This document shows positions 1 to 8,558 of a stretch of DNA of 64,000 bases, piece by piece. The notes beneath the pieces are model-generated. The model worked only from the letters and a program-made list of their open reading frames with translations, searched no databases and was not told the DNA's origin. Source of the stretch: Pictodentalium vernedei (lineage: Eukaryota; Mollusca; Scaphopoda; Dentaliida; Dentaliidae); the NCBI GenBank assembly GCA_031216915.1, contig CM062297.1:366867704-366931703 (forward strand), in the 5' to 3' direction. Numbering within the stretch: the first letter of the stretch is position 1; every line of letters begins with the position of its first letter. The position numbers were made by a program, and so were the translations under genes.

Positions 1-82
1 TTGGCAGGAACTCATTTTCACAGTGAAGCATTCGAAATCAGCGTACACAGCGAATGGTACTTTTAACCTTCTATTGCGATTT

Positions 83-1036
83 TTAAACTTCACAATGGTG
101 TTGGGTTTGGGCATTTTGATTTTCGTTGCAATATTCCTGATGTTTCGCTAACGATTTTTCGCTGCGAAACACGTTCATGCAGTTGCAACATAAACATATC
201 TTTCCTTTATGTTTATTATTTTGTCTTGACAGTAATCGGCTTGGATTTTTAACCCAACAATAATGACGATTGTCACCATTCGAAATCAATAATAAAATAA
301 TCGTCTTTTCTCTTTCAAGATACGAAGTCTCTCTGAGAGGATAGATCGTTCGTTTTTCATCGTCGTATCCCAAGACGTTCACCGCTACAGTGGGATTGTG
401 AGCCTCGAAACGTTCTAACTGCGTTGGAAAAGTCACTCCGGTCCAATCGAGATTTTTAGAAGTCACCTCGTAATGAGAAACTCTCTCAGGATGGATTTTG
501 ACAGGGTATAAAGTGGAGGTGACTGCCCATTTAAAACACTGATCATCTTTATTTCTCACGTTGACCACGGAGTGTTTTTTAGCTAAGAAATACGGTAATT
601 CCACGAAGGAAGACCCTTTCAATGAATCGTTTTCAGTTATATGAATTTCGAGTTTCAACACCTCATCGAACGCCCAATTACTACCTTCATGTTGATAATT
701 CACGAGAGACGTCAACATCTTGTCTTTCATCTTTTCGAGAACGTCCGAAAAATCTGAACCTCGAAGTACGGGTTCGAAGTTAGATCTGAAATATGCATTT
801 TTCACGATACTCTCGCCGGACTTCACGTCGATTTTATTCATCATGCAATGGAGTATCATCTGAATTTTTTGTCCCACGTTCATGTGTTCGCGAAACAAAT
901 CCAATACTTTTTTCTTCACCCGTTCCATGAACAATTTTGGATCGATTTTCTTGAACGAGGGAACCACGTCGAAAGTTTTAAAAATGCCTTTGATCACACT
1001 CTCCCATTCTACGGGCTTCAATTGGAATAGTTCCAT
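83..1036 (-). CDS. Polinton-type DNA polymerase B, N-terminal region
   Basis: This 317-residue frame carries the N-terminal region that precedes the exonuclease and polymerase domains in Polinton/adintovirus protein-primed family-B polymerases. The clearest block is at about residues 160-260: a KDDQCFKWAV motif, then the HPERVSHY segment, then VNVLGYDDE and IYPLRE, then NRHYCWVKN. A Cys/His cluster of C2H2 type (CLCC..C..........H...C) lies near residue 285. In this family such proteins replicate the element DNA from a protein primer. The Met at 1036 follows an AT-rich gap, and the rest of the polymerase would lie leftward, outside the window. Identification is from memory of the family pattern, not from a search. 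Confidence 0.75.
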   Translation of the reverse strand: MELFQLKPVEWESVIKGIFKTFDVVPSFKKIDPKLFMERVKKKVLDLFREHMNVGQKIQMILHCMMNKIDVKSGESIVKNAYFRSNFEPVLRGSDFSDVLEKMKDKMLTSLVNYQHEGSNWAFDEVLKLEIHITENDSLKGSSFVELPYFLAKKHSVVNVRNKDDQCFKWAVTSTLYPVKIHPERVSHYEVTSKNLDWTGVTFPTQLERFEAHNPTVAVNVLGYDDEKRTIYPLRETSYLEREKTIILLLISNGDNRHYCWVKNPSRLLSRQNNKHKGKICLCCNCMNVFRSEKSLAKHQEYCNENQNAQTQHHCEV

Positions 1037-1190
1037 GACGAGTCATGCTACATATTCTTCTCCTTTCCCTTCGTCGATTGCTCATTGAATTTCCCTCGAT
1101 ATATCTCGTTTGTCTAGATTCTGAAGTGCATCACTCGTTTTCGTTTTCGTTTTTTTTTTCTTTTGAAACTTGAAGTTCTTCAATGGCTTT

Positions 1191-1532
1191 TCATTTAGTC
1201 ATCTTCTCATTTTTCACAACCGATGCATTTTTTGACTGCTTAAGTTTATCCACCTCCGATCTTTTGATTTTTTTCTTTCCATCGTTTTGAAAATGATATT
1301 CCTGTATGACTTCAATATTTGTTGATTTGCTTCTATGATTTCTGAAATGTGGAATTTTTAATTTTTTACAAATCTCGTTTAACTGAGGTACGGTTTTCTC
1401 ATTTAAATTTTCCATTTCTTTATTTGTTTGCTTCATTTGTAAGAATATTTTTTTTTTTCGAATTTTGTATTTAAATAATTTGTTAAAAAGTTTTAAAATT
1501 GTTTTTATATATATATGTTTTAATTCCTTCAA
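1191..1532 (-). CDS. Small basic protein with SAP-like motif
   Basis: A lysine-rich 113-residue frame on the same strand as the polymerase and just upstream of it. Around residues 47-78 it reads TVPQLNEICKKLKIPHFRN followed by KSTNIEVIQ, which fits the helix-loop-helix pattern of SAP (SAF-A/B, Acinus, PIAS) DNA-binding modules. The flanks are basic, as expected for a DNA-binding or packaging protein. The first 25 residues are very Lys/Ile/Phe-rich and come from AT-rich DNA, so the true start may be the Met near residue 33. SAP-like proteins are known from several Polinton-like and large DNA virus genomes. The specific role here is inference. Confidence 0.5.
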   Translation of the reverse strand: MKELKHIYIKTILKLFNKLFKYKIRKKKIFLQMKQTNKEMENLNEKTVPQLNEICKKLKIPHFRNHRSKSTNIEVIQEYHFQNDGKKKIKRSEVDKLKQSKNASVVKNEKMTK

Positions 1533-1950
1533 AAAAAATTTTTTTTGATGAAATTAAGCAATTTTTTTTATGTTCCTTAACATAAAAAAATTGAATTAAT
1601 ACAAGAAAAAAGGATGTTAAAATTTAAACTTTTTATTTATATATATATAAAGAGAAAAAACACTTTTACAAAAAAAAATTTTTACATTAAAGAAAATTAA
1701 AATTAAAAACACTTTTATATATATATATATATATATATAAAGAGTAAAAAAAAAACAAACTTTTTTAACAAATTATTATTAAATACAAAATTTAAAAATA
1801 TACATTATTTGCAATAATTCATAAAACAAAAAAAACAAATAATCGATCATGACAACAACACCTAAAAGATGTGAATTGAAATTGAAATGAGTCGAAACGT
1901 GTAAGAAATTCGGTTATAAAATTGATAGATTACAACGACACAACTCCATC
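1533..1950. other. AT-rich intergenic stretch with TA runs
   Basis: About 400 bases of extremely AT-rich DNA with poly(A), poly(T) and (TA)n runs (clearest at 1716-1740). It separates a minus-strand gene from a plus-strand gene, so it probably holds two divergent promoters of element A. No specific promoter motif can be singled out. Confidence 0.4.
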
Positions 1951-1953
1951 GTA

Positions 1954-2250
1954 TTGAACGAGGTTCAGATGAAGGGCTTAGAGCACAAACACGACAAATA
2001 TAGCATGCCTTTGAAATTGGACAAAGCCACGCTCAATTTGTTTTACGAGTACCAAAGTGATCTACAGAAAATTGTCATCACCAAAGATAGAGAATTCGAC
2101 AAGGACGATTTGTCGTTGCCGTACGGAAGTTACATATATCCAAAAATCTCACTCGAACTCGTGAACAAATTGGGTGGTGAGAGCGCATTCACCGATGTAA
2201 AAAAACTCAAAAAAGTAAAGTTAAACATTCAACACATTTTCGAAAAATGA
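1954..2250 (+). CDS. Unrecognised Polinton-associated protein
   Basis: A 98-residue frame, the only plus-strand gene seen in element A. It is charged, lysine-rich (KKLKKVK near the C terminus) and predicted mostly helical, with no signal peptide or membrane segment. I do not recognise the family. A reason to think it real is that codon use and protein character match the neighbouring element genes, and it is followed by a strong hairpin plus T-run at 2338-2386. Its convergent neighbour begins at 2847 on the minus strand. The coding region may extend somewhat beyond the open frame given. Confidence 0.4.
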   Translation: MNEVQMKGLEHKHDKYSMPLKLDKATLNLFYEYQSDLQKIVITKDREFDKDDLSLPYGSYIYPKISLELVNKLGGESAFTDVKKLKKVKLNIQHIFEK

Positions 2251-2337
2251 GAAGACACGAGCGTCAACATGCTAATAACGGACTTGGAAATATAAACAAT
2301 AGAGAGATTGATTTTTAGCGAAGAAGAAAGAAAAAAC

Positions 2338-2386
2338 AAAGTAATGAAATCTAGAGAGGTTGATCATCTCTAGATCTCATTACTTT
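2338..2386 (+). terminator. Hairpin followed by T-run downstream of the plus-strand gene
   Basis: AAGTAATGAAATCTAGAGA pairs with TCTCTAGATCTCATTACTT across a short TGATCA-containing loop, with one mismatch, and runs straight into ten T residues. The structure lies between convergent genes of element A. It looks like an intrinsic terminator or the hairpin transcript-end signals described for mimivirus-like viruses. Function is inferred from shape and position only. Confidence 0.45.
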
Positions 2387-2619
2387 TTTTTTTGTTTTTG
2401 TTTTCCTTCTTCACTATCGCCCATATATATTATAATAACGTTTCCTTTTTTCTCAAATTTGGCGTCGATTCTTCTTTTCTTTTTTTTGTGATATGTTACG
2501 TTTTTATAAGAACATATTTGTTTATCCGAATCATAATTATGAACGAATGTGGTGCATCTCTTGGTAACACTTGCATCATTACCATTCTCTTCAGAAGGTA
2601 GTGGTGACGGTGGAAAACG

Positions 2620-2847
2620 TCACATTCTTTTAAATTTCAACCATCTATCCTGATCTTTATTTAACTCTTTTATCAGTTCTTTCCTAAGATATCCATCATT
2701 AGCGTCTAATTGTTTTTCCACATCTTTTTCCCACACTATCTTGCAATATTCATCATTAGCGTCTAATCGTTTTTCCACATCTTTTTCGCACTCTATCTCC
2801 CGATATTCATCATTATCGTCTAATTGTTTTTCCACCTTTTCATCCAT
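2620..2847 (-). CDS. Small acidic repeat protein
   Basis: A 75-residue frame built of three imperfect 19-residue repeats (EKxVEKxLDxNDEYxxI...), matching a 57-bp direct repeat in the DNA at about 2670-2845. The protein is highly charged and should form helices or a short coiled coil. It ends in a basic tail (WLKFKRM). No family is recognised. It sits between the plus-strand gene and the minor capsid gene. The repeats could equally be a non-coding minisatellite that happens to stay open. Confidence 0.3.
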   Translation of the reverse strand: MDEKVEKQLDDNDEYREIECEKDVEKRLDANDEYCKIVWEKDVEKQLDANDGYLRKELIKELNKDQDRWLKFKRM

Positions 2848-2906
2848 TTTATATTATTTTATACTTTCTAGGATTTATATTTTATATAATTATATAATTT
2901 TTTACA

Positions 2907-3518
2907 TTATAATAACATACTCAAAATCGATATATTCTTAAATGGTGAATTCTCACCAAACAACAAACCCTTGCCGAGTCGCTCAACGTTCCGTCCAATC
3001 TTCAGATAGAGACCATTTCCACTCAAAGAGTTGCCACCTCTAACGGGTTCTAGATACAATCCTTCACCGCCGTCGTCTACGTGGACGCAACACACGGCTC
3101 CTCCCTTCTTCAAAAACAGTCCGCTGCCACCCATTAATTTCTCAACTGCCGAACTCAAGAGTCCCGAGAGAGCTCCCACGCTGAGAGTCTTTCCGAGAAA
3201 GGGTAATGCTTTTGCGGCAAAGGGTAATGCTTTTGCGGCGATTCCTGCCAATAGCGGTAGGAAACCACCTTTCATTCTCAAATTGTATCTCAATTGAGCA
3301 GGACTCAATCTCACCGTCAACCCTCTTCCATCACGAATCGCTTTCTCCATCCTTTTGATTTGACTTCTGGTCCAGGCGATCGAATCCTGACCGCCACTTG
3401 TCAGATCTTCGTGAGTGAATTTGAATCTCACCGCCTCGCCTCGAGTTGTTAACGCTCTCTTAAGTTTCTTCCTCTGTCCTGCGTATATGTTCATGTTTTT
3501 AACCACGTATTGTGTCAT
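2907..3518 (-). CDS. pX/mu-like minor capsid protein of Polinton/adintovirus type
   Basis: A 203-residue frame with three parts: a basic N-terminal region (residues 1-80), a hydrophobic Gly/Ala/Leu segment (about residues 84-125, GGFLPLLAGIAAKALPF repeated as AAKALPFLGK), and a C-terminal region with two GLYLK/GLYLE-type motifs (EGLYLEP, GNGLYLKIG). This plan, a Gly-Gly-Phe-Leu-Pro hydrophobic stretch followed by GLYL motifs, is typical of small virion proteins in adintoviruses and Polintons. They are thought to work like adenovirus pX/pVI in condensing DNA or lysing membranes. A 27-bp direct repeat (GGTAATGCTTTTGCGGCAAA) underlies the AAKALPF duplication. A second, older copy of this family lies at 9467-9817. 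Confidence 0.65.
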   Translation of the reverse strand: MTQYVVKNMNIYAGQRKKLKRALTTRGEAVRFKFTHEDLTSGGQDSIAWTRSQIKRMEKAIRDGRGLTVRLSPAQLRYNLRMKGGFLPLLAGIAAKALPFAAKALPFLGKTLSVGALSGLLSSAVEKLMGGSGLFLKKGGAVCCVHVDDGGEGLYLEPVRGGNSLSGNGLYLKIGRNVERLGKGLLFGENSPFKNISILSMLL

Positions 3519-3689
3519 AATTCTTTTTTTTTAAATATATTTTGTTCAATTGTTTTTTTTGTTTTAATGATAATTATATATATATTAAATAATTTTTGTA
3601 AATTAATATTGCGTTTATTTTATTTTCTTATTTATATATATACACAATATTTTTTTTTTTTTTGCTTTTATATTTCTCTTATGTGAAAT

Positions 3690-4210
3690 CGTATCGTCAC
3701 CCTCTCTCCGCGAAGATCTAACAGTTCACCATTTTGATCCGTCAACGTGGTTTTGAGACTCTACAATGTGTCTAAAATCACTGGTAGATAAACTAAATTT
3801 CGAGGTCGTTCCATGATCTTATAACCCGGCGACACGTTTGGAAAGAAGGAATAGATCATCGGTTGAGCGCTACCATTCACGTAGCTTCCAGCAATCACGT
3901 CCACATTCACCAGAATGCTATTGGTTGCGAAAATGTCGACCATATTTTCAAATGCTGCGTGGCCTCGATACATCTTTCGATCGAATCCCAGCATCTTGCC
4001 TATAGAATCATCCGTGTTGAAATCCACTCGAAAATTATCTTCCAAATCCAACATCATCTGTAAGGTATTAGGGTTGGGAGCGAGTCTGATCTTGTTGCTT
4101 CCCTTTCCATCCGCCTTCATTCACGTCTGAATGTAATTGTTCAAATCGTCTATGTCGTAACTTCCTTTGGGAATTCGAATCTCCAACCAATCCACTCCGT
4201 CAGAATACTT
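3690..4210 (-). CDS. Penton-like capsid protein of Polinton type
   Basis: The longest open part is 3761-4120. It contains NSILVNVDVIAGSYVNGSAQ, IYSFFPNVSPGYKI and RPRNLVYLPV, which is the conserved core of the single-jelly-roll penton-like protein encoded by many animal Polintons. In the family it forms the five-fold vertices of the capsid. Its neighbours on the same strand are a pX-like minor capsid gene and a pVI/pX-like basic protein, so this is a structural-gene cluster. Related remains are visible at the right edge (62830-63060). Confidence 0.6.
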
Positions 4211-4311
4211 GAACGATGTTCATCTTTGTTTATTTTTTTGTTATTTTAGATTTTTTCAAACACAATTTTTATGTTTTTTTTAAACTCAGTTTTATAAATA
4301 TTATTATTTAT
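4211..4311. other. Short AT-rich spacer between capsid-cluster genes
   Basis: About 100 bases, T-rich on the plus strand. It would hold the promoter of the penton-like gene and the transcript end of the next gene. Nothing specific is visible. Confidence 0.3.
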
Positions 4312-4692
4312 TTATATTACACCGTCGCGAGTTCTCTTCAATCCAGATCCACTTGTCATTTTGGCCAAATCTTGTATGGGTATCACATCATCCTTAAAAT
4401 CTTTCCAACTTTTCGGCGATCTCTCTAACGTAGCTCGCTTCGCCGGCGGACTGATCAACTTGTCGATCAACGCGTCGGCTGCCCTCTTGCCAGCCACAGA
4501 AGCTATCCTACCACTGGTTTCGGAAGTGGCTTTCTTACCAGCATCCAAAGCCGTCTTCTTACCGACCTCAAACGCGGTCAATGCGAGTTTTCTACCTACA
4601 TCGCTCGTGAACGCTCGCATTATAGAATCGACGATGCCAGAACCGCCTTGAACGTAAGTTCTGACGTATCCCCTGTTCTTTATCACCAACAT
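4312..4692 (-). CDS. Small basic virion-like protein (pVI/pX-like, tentative)
   Basis: A 126-residue frame. It has a short N-terminal arm ending in a QGGSGIVDSIMRAF motif, an Ala/Lys-rich amphipathic helical middle (about residues 32-85, repeated KKTALDAGKKAT...AGKRAADAL) and a C-terminal tail with SGSGLKRTRDGVI. Glycine-rich cleavage-like sites and amphipathic basic helices are usual in adintovirus and adenovirus core proteins. I do not recognise an exact family. Position between the penton-like and DUF8207-like genes supports a virion role. Confidence 0.5.
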   Translation of the reverse strand: MLVIKNRGYVRTYVQGGSGIVDSIMRAFTSDVGRKLALTAFEVGKKTALDAGKKATSETSGRIASVAGKRAADALIDKLISPPAKRATLERSPKSWKDFKDDVIPIQDLAKMTSGSGLKRTRDGVI

Positions 4693-4822
4693 ATTTTATA
4701 ATATATATTTTGTTTTTCACTGGTAAATCGTTTGTTGTTTAAATTACTTTTATTATTTTGTAGTGTAAAATTTACTGTTTTTATTTTATATATTTTGTTT
4801 GTTTCTCTCTACTTATTATATA

Positions 4823-5728
4823 TCAATCCTTCAATTCGTTCATCAGTCTTTTGTAATCGCGCTTATTCAAAACCTGCTGCCTCAACAATTCATCGCATAT
4901 GCTCACTATCTCATTATCTAATCCAGTGTTACCAGCGCGTCTTCTTGCCATCAACAAATTCAATCTCTGAGACAGAGCGTCAGAATCGCTTGGAAGAAAA
5001 GTGGTTCTCACCCCTTTGCTAGTCACCGACTCGACGAACTTCTTATTCATATCCCATATGGGTTTCACCACCTTCGTCCACTTGCAACCTCTGTTGGCTT
5101 TGGGTCTCGTTTCTCTGGCATCGATATTTCTCTTCATGGCGTGGGTCTGAACCAGAATGTCGCCGTAATTGTCGAAATCCTGTTCCGTGTAATCTCCAGG
5201 CTTGTCGAAAAGGAGCAATTTGCACAGTCCAGGAGTTAATTCATACCTATTCGAACCGACGATTAAATTATCATCATCCTCTCGCACTTCTGTGTCGCCC
5301 ACAAAAGTTCTACCGTCAGAATCCTTATAAATTTCATACAACAGATCTCTCTTACCACCATACTCGGATGACACGACGCTATCAGTGGTGATAGTCGAAG
5401 CTGTATCGTCGCTCTCGCTCACGTCGGTTTCGATTCTCATAGGAACACAATCCGGTGTAGATTGAAAGGAATACTGTTTTGTAAAACTACCGGGCAACGA
5501 ACCCATTCTCAAAGAAATCTCTTTTATAGGTCTCAATTCTTCAACTATCTCCTTCTTGCTTCGTTCCTGAACCTCCGTCACGGGTTTAAATATTTTTGTG
5601 GCTTCGCGTCTCAATTCCATCTCTCCAAGACGTCTGCTTCTGTCAGCCGATTGAATGCTCTTCTTGGCACGTTCATATTCGCTTAAAAGTTGATCTCTAC
5701 GTTTGGAATCTGTGATGTGTAAAAACAT
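4823..5728 (-). CDS. DUF8207-like Polinton protein
   Basis: A 301-residue frame starting at the Met at 5728. The N-terminal third is a charged coiled-coil-like region (ERAKKSIQSADRSRRLGEM...), followed by an acidic Ser/Thr-rich linker (about residues 100-125). The C-terminal half contains YELTPGLCKLLLFDKPGDY, TEQDFDNYGDILVQTHAMKR and a WDMNKKFVE segment. The LTPGL...YT..D..NY..IL..T pattern matches the uncharacterised domain (DUF8207 in my recollection) found in many cnidarian, arthropod and mollusc Polintons. Its function is unknown. It is the rightmost gene of element A, next to the terminal repeat region. Confidence 0.65.
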   Translation of the reverse strand: MFLHITDSKRRDQLLSEYERAKKSIQSADRSRRLGEMELRREATKIFKPVTEVQERSKKEIVEELRPIKEISLRMGSLPGSFTKQYSFQSTPDCVPMRIETDVSESDDTASTITTDSVVSSEYGGKRDLLYEIYKDSDGRTFVGDTEVREDDDNLIVGSNRYELTPGLCKLLLFDKPGDYTEQDFDNYGDILVQTHAMKRNIDARETRPKANRGCKWTKVVKPIWDMNKKFVESVTSKGVRTTFLPSDSDALSQRLNLLMARRRAGNTGLDNEIVSICDELLRQQVLNKRDYKRLMNELKD

Positions 5729-5976
5729 TTTTTCGTTTTCTAAATTATTAATATTTCCTTTAGAGTATGCTAACTTGAGTTATTTTATTATTTTCAAAAT
5801 CAAATGTATAATTATTTTTATGTTTTATGTTTTAAGTAAATAAAAATCTTCTGTCTTTAATATAATAACTAAAACCAGTTGAGGAAAAACATTTTACATG
5901 ATAAAACCTCTATAAATGCGTTTTGCCCCCGAACGCGTTAAAAATCACATCACCGATTATTCACTCAGTGACGAAC

Positions 5977-6150
5977 TGGAGAACTTTGAAAAGTTTGAAA
6001 GTTTTAGCGCATAAGAAACCGGTTTCTGATTTAACGCGTTTGAGAATAATTACATCCGTTAAATGGAGAACTTTGAAAAAGTTTGAAAGTTTTAGCGTAT
6101 TAGAAACTGGTTTCTGATTTAACGGGTTTGAGAATAATTATATCCGTTAA
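5977..6150. repeat. Two-copy 87-bp tandem repeat
   Basis: The unit starting TGGAGAACTTTGAAAAGTTT recurs 87 bp later (5977 and 6064) and includes GGTTTCTGATTTAACGSGTT and GAGAATAATTAYATCCGTTA. Copies differ at a few bases. Confidence 0.85.
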
Positions 6151-6263
6151 AAGGGTTCATTCATATCTCCGAACATTATAACAAGTAAATTAAAATTCAG
6201 TTATCTCTTAAACCTGATTGAGTGGAAACACGCTTTTATCGTCTATTATTAAAAATGAAAATT

Positions 6264-7040
6264 CCTTTCATTCACACTGGAACAAAACATGAGTGTCTGT
6301 TATGATACAATTTTATCGGACTCGATTTTATAGTCGACTCTATTGAACAAAAACCTTTCATTCACACCGAAACAAAACATTAGTGTCTATAATACAATTA
6401 TCTCTTAAAATTCATCTAAGTGAAAAAGGTTTTATAGTGGAATTTTTATTAGAATGAAACAATTCTACGAACTGTTTTATTTGAATGAAACAGATCTACG
6501 AACTGTTTCATTTAAAATTTATCTTACAAATTTCACTGTGACAAAACGCGAACAGATGATTTTCCATTGATTCTAATTTTCTAAAACTTAAGTTTCAATG
6601 TCAACTGTTGAACGAAAACCTTTCATTCACACCGAAACAAAACATGAATGTCTATTATAGCACAATTTATCAGACTCAATTTTATAGTCGACTCTATTGA
6701 ACGAAAACCCGTGAACAGATGATTTTCCATCGATTCTAATTTTCTAAAACTTAAGTTTCAATGTCAACCGTTGAACGAAAACCTTTCATTCACACCGAAA
6801 CAAAACATGAATGTCTATTATAACACAATTTATCAGACTCAATCTTATAGTCGACTCTATTGAACGAAAACCTTTCATTCACATCGAAACAAAACATGAG
6901 TGTCTATTATGATACAATTTATCAGACTCAATCTTATAGTTGACTCTATTGAACGAAAACCTTTCATTCACACCGAAACAAAACATGAGTGTCTATTATG
7001 ACACAATTTATCGGACTCAATCTTATTGTCGACTCTATTG
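6264..7040. repeat. 89-bp unit array with an interspersed second unit
   Basis: CCTTTCATTCACACCGAAAC begins at 6264 (variant), 6353, 6619, 6782, 6871 and 6960. The last three are spaced exactly 89 bp. Each is followed by a TCGACTCTATTGAAC segment. A second unit (GAACAGATGATTTTCCATYG and AACTTAAGTTTCAATGTCAA) sits before the copies at 6619 and 6782, giving a 163-bp higher-order repeat. Confidence 0.85.
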
Positions 7041-7059
7041 AACGAAAAAAGCTATTTAT

Positions 7060-7827
7060 TTACACTGAGTACAAAATTGAAAAACTCCTCAAAACCGATT
7101 CTATCACGATTCGCCCCACAAAACTCTCGAGGTGAATCGACAAATCGGGTTTTCGCCGATCAAATCGCACCCTAGACTGTCCGAAACACGATCGCGAACG
7201 TGGTGTCTCAGAACCCGCAAACCTCCTTTTTTCCACGTAGCGGAGGCCCAAATCGGTCTTAAAACAAAATTTTAAAAAATCCTCGATGAGTAACTACACT
7301 TTACGCTCACTTTTCGCCGTTGGCGAACGTCGAAAAAACGTTTTGAGGTCGATTTTCCCTGTCCTAGAAGCCGCAAATGGGTTTTCCCGATCGGATCGCA
7401 CTTTTAACCGTTCGAACACCCGATGGCGAACGTCGGTGTCCCAGAATCCGCAAACCACTTTTTGATGCTGTCCTAGAAGCCGCAAAACGTTTTTTGCTCG
7501 CGTTCACCGACGATAGATCGATGGTCTAATCCACGATGGGAACGTCAACAAAAATTTTTAGTGTACATTTTCTTAAAAATTTCGTACATTTTTCACTTTT
7601 TGAGCGATGTGTCGAATCTACGCGTTCGCCAACGGGTGTTTGAACGTCAAAAGTGCGATCTGAGAGCCTCAAAACCAATTGCGGATTCTGGGACACTATG
7701 AAAAAACGACATTTTTGTACACGTGTACACGATTTAACACTGAATCCCTATGGCGGTACACGTACATGTACGTGTATGTGTACAGTACATGTACAAAGTG
7801 TCCCAGAATCCACCTTTATTACCTACT
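7060..7827. repeat. Subterminal domain of Polinton A with repeated GGATTCTGGGACA motifs
   Basis: Variants of the motif (either orientation) occur at about 7208, 7360, 7440, 7467, 7683 and 7807. Between the last two lies a palindrome-rich stretch of GTACATGTAC and ACGTGTACACG-type words (7715-7800). GGCGAACG/CGTTCGCCAACG words are interspersed. The same architecture with altered motif sequence is found at both ends of element E (15235-24346). Confidence 0.65.
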
Positions 7828-7835
7828 CCCGTTTA

Positions 7836-8346
7836 TAGTAGTAGATGTGGAGATCGTCCCCGGATGGATGGGGGGGGGGGGGGGGGGGAGAAGGAGAGGT
7901 TAGAGTGATGTCATAGTGGTTGTCATAGTAGCTCGCGTGAGTGGCCATGTTTTTGACGCCATCTCCATTATAATGCGCGATGCATTATGATACACGTTTC
8001 CATCTTTGCTGGAGGCCGTCATCTTGGTTTCTATTATGGCACGTGGTTACTATGAGCCAGGAAGGCGTCTAACAGGGCGGAGTGTCTTCGGAGGGTGTGA
8101 TCGATTGAATATGAGTATATCTAATTACCCAATGGACCCGAGAAATACCCCCAAATCATTAAAAACCATGGATAGAGGGAAGCAGGTTGCTACACAGCTC
8201 AAACCAGTCATGCCGCAAAACTTTCCGAAAGAGTGTTTCCTAACAAGGTTTGGAATCGAACAAATTACCCTGCAAAATATAAATTACATGGGATGGAAAG
8301 CATTTTGGATCAACATAGTTCGAGCATTACAACGTAATGGACTTAA
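7836..8346 (+). repeat. Dispersed repeat family R, copy 1
   Basis: Starts at TAGTAGTAGATGTGGAGATC, has a 19-base G run (7870-7888), then GTAGCTCGCGTGAGTGGCCA, CTGGAGGCCGTCATCTTGGT and TCTAATTACCCAATGGACCC. The same ordered blocks recur at 26465, 59143 and 59930, all starting near TAGTAG. No convincing coding region: the 126-residue open frame at 8006-8386 is not conserved in the other copies. It begins 8 bp after the end of Polinton A. The conserved part fades after about 8170. Confidence 0.65.
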
Positions 8347-8554
8347 TCCTCTAATCAACGCCCTTATATCAAATTTATTATTTTAATTATTTTTCTTTAT
8401 TTTCAATTTTTCAAAAAAGATTCAACAAAACTTCGACACTCCCGTTTCAATGAGGGGTCACATGATATGGTTTTGTTGAAATTTTTAAAAAAAAAGTTCA
8501 ACTGCTCAGTTTGTAAATTACGCGTCCGGTGCGGCAGATTCATTGGGTATAGGG
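8347..8554. mobile_element. TTAA-type palindromic MITE, old copy
   Basis: Flanked on the left by TTAA (8343-8346) and on the right by TTGA (8555-8558). Its core has TCCCGTTTCAATGAGGGGTC and GATATGGTTTTGTTGAAATT, matching the better-preserved copy at 35301-35510 in length and layout. Ends are diverged from CCCTTTACCC/GGGTAAAGGG, so this is the oldest of five copies. Confidence 0.65.
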
Positions 8555-8558
8555 TTGA

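Larger units (their letters stand above)
1..7827 (-). mobile_element. Polinton/adintovirus-like element A (right part, runs off the left edge)
   Basis: A block of seven to eight compact open frames, nearly all on the minus strand, is followed by a repeat-rich non-coding terminal region that ends in ACCTACT at 7821-7827. Recognisable parts are a family-B polymerase N-terminal region, a SAP-like protein, a pX-like minor capsid protein, a penton-like protein, a small pVI/pX-like basic protein and a DUF8207-like protein. This set is known from Polintons (Mavericks) and adintoviruses. The last two bases (CT) fit the AG...CT termini known for Polintons. The integrase, packaging ATPase, protease and major capsid genes are not in the visible part and would lie to the left. 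The visible part looks mostly whole, with perhaps one or two breaks, so the insertion looks fairly young compared with remnants B, C and D. Confidence 0.8.
5730..7827. repeat. Repeat-rich terminal region of Polinton A
   Basis: About 2.1 kb without a convincing gene between the last element-A gene and its CT terminus. It holds an 87-bp tandem pair (5977-6150), an array of 89-bp units (6264-7040) and a subterminal domain (7060-7827) with repeated GGATTCTGGGACA-type motifs and a GTACATGTAC-rich hairpin segment. By analogy with Polintons this should be the right terminal inverted repeat. The matching left copy is outside the window. Confidence 0.55.

Noticed and set aside
8006-8386. 126-residue open frame as a gene
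   Set aside because: It lies within repeat R and runs into a MITE. The frame is not conserved in the other R copies.
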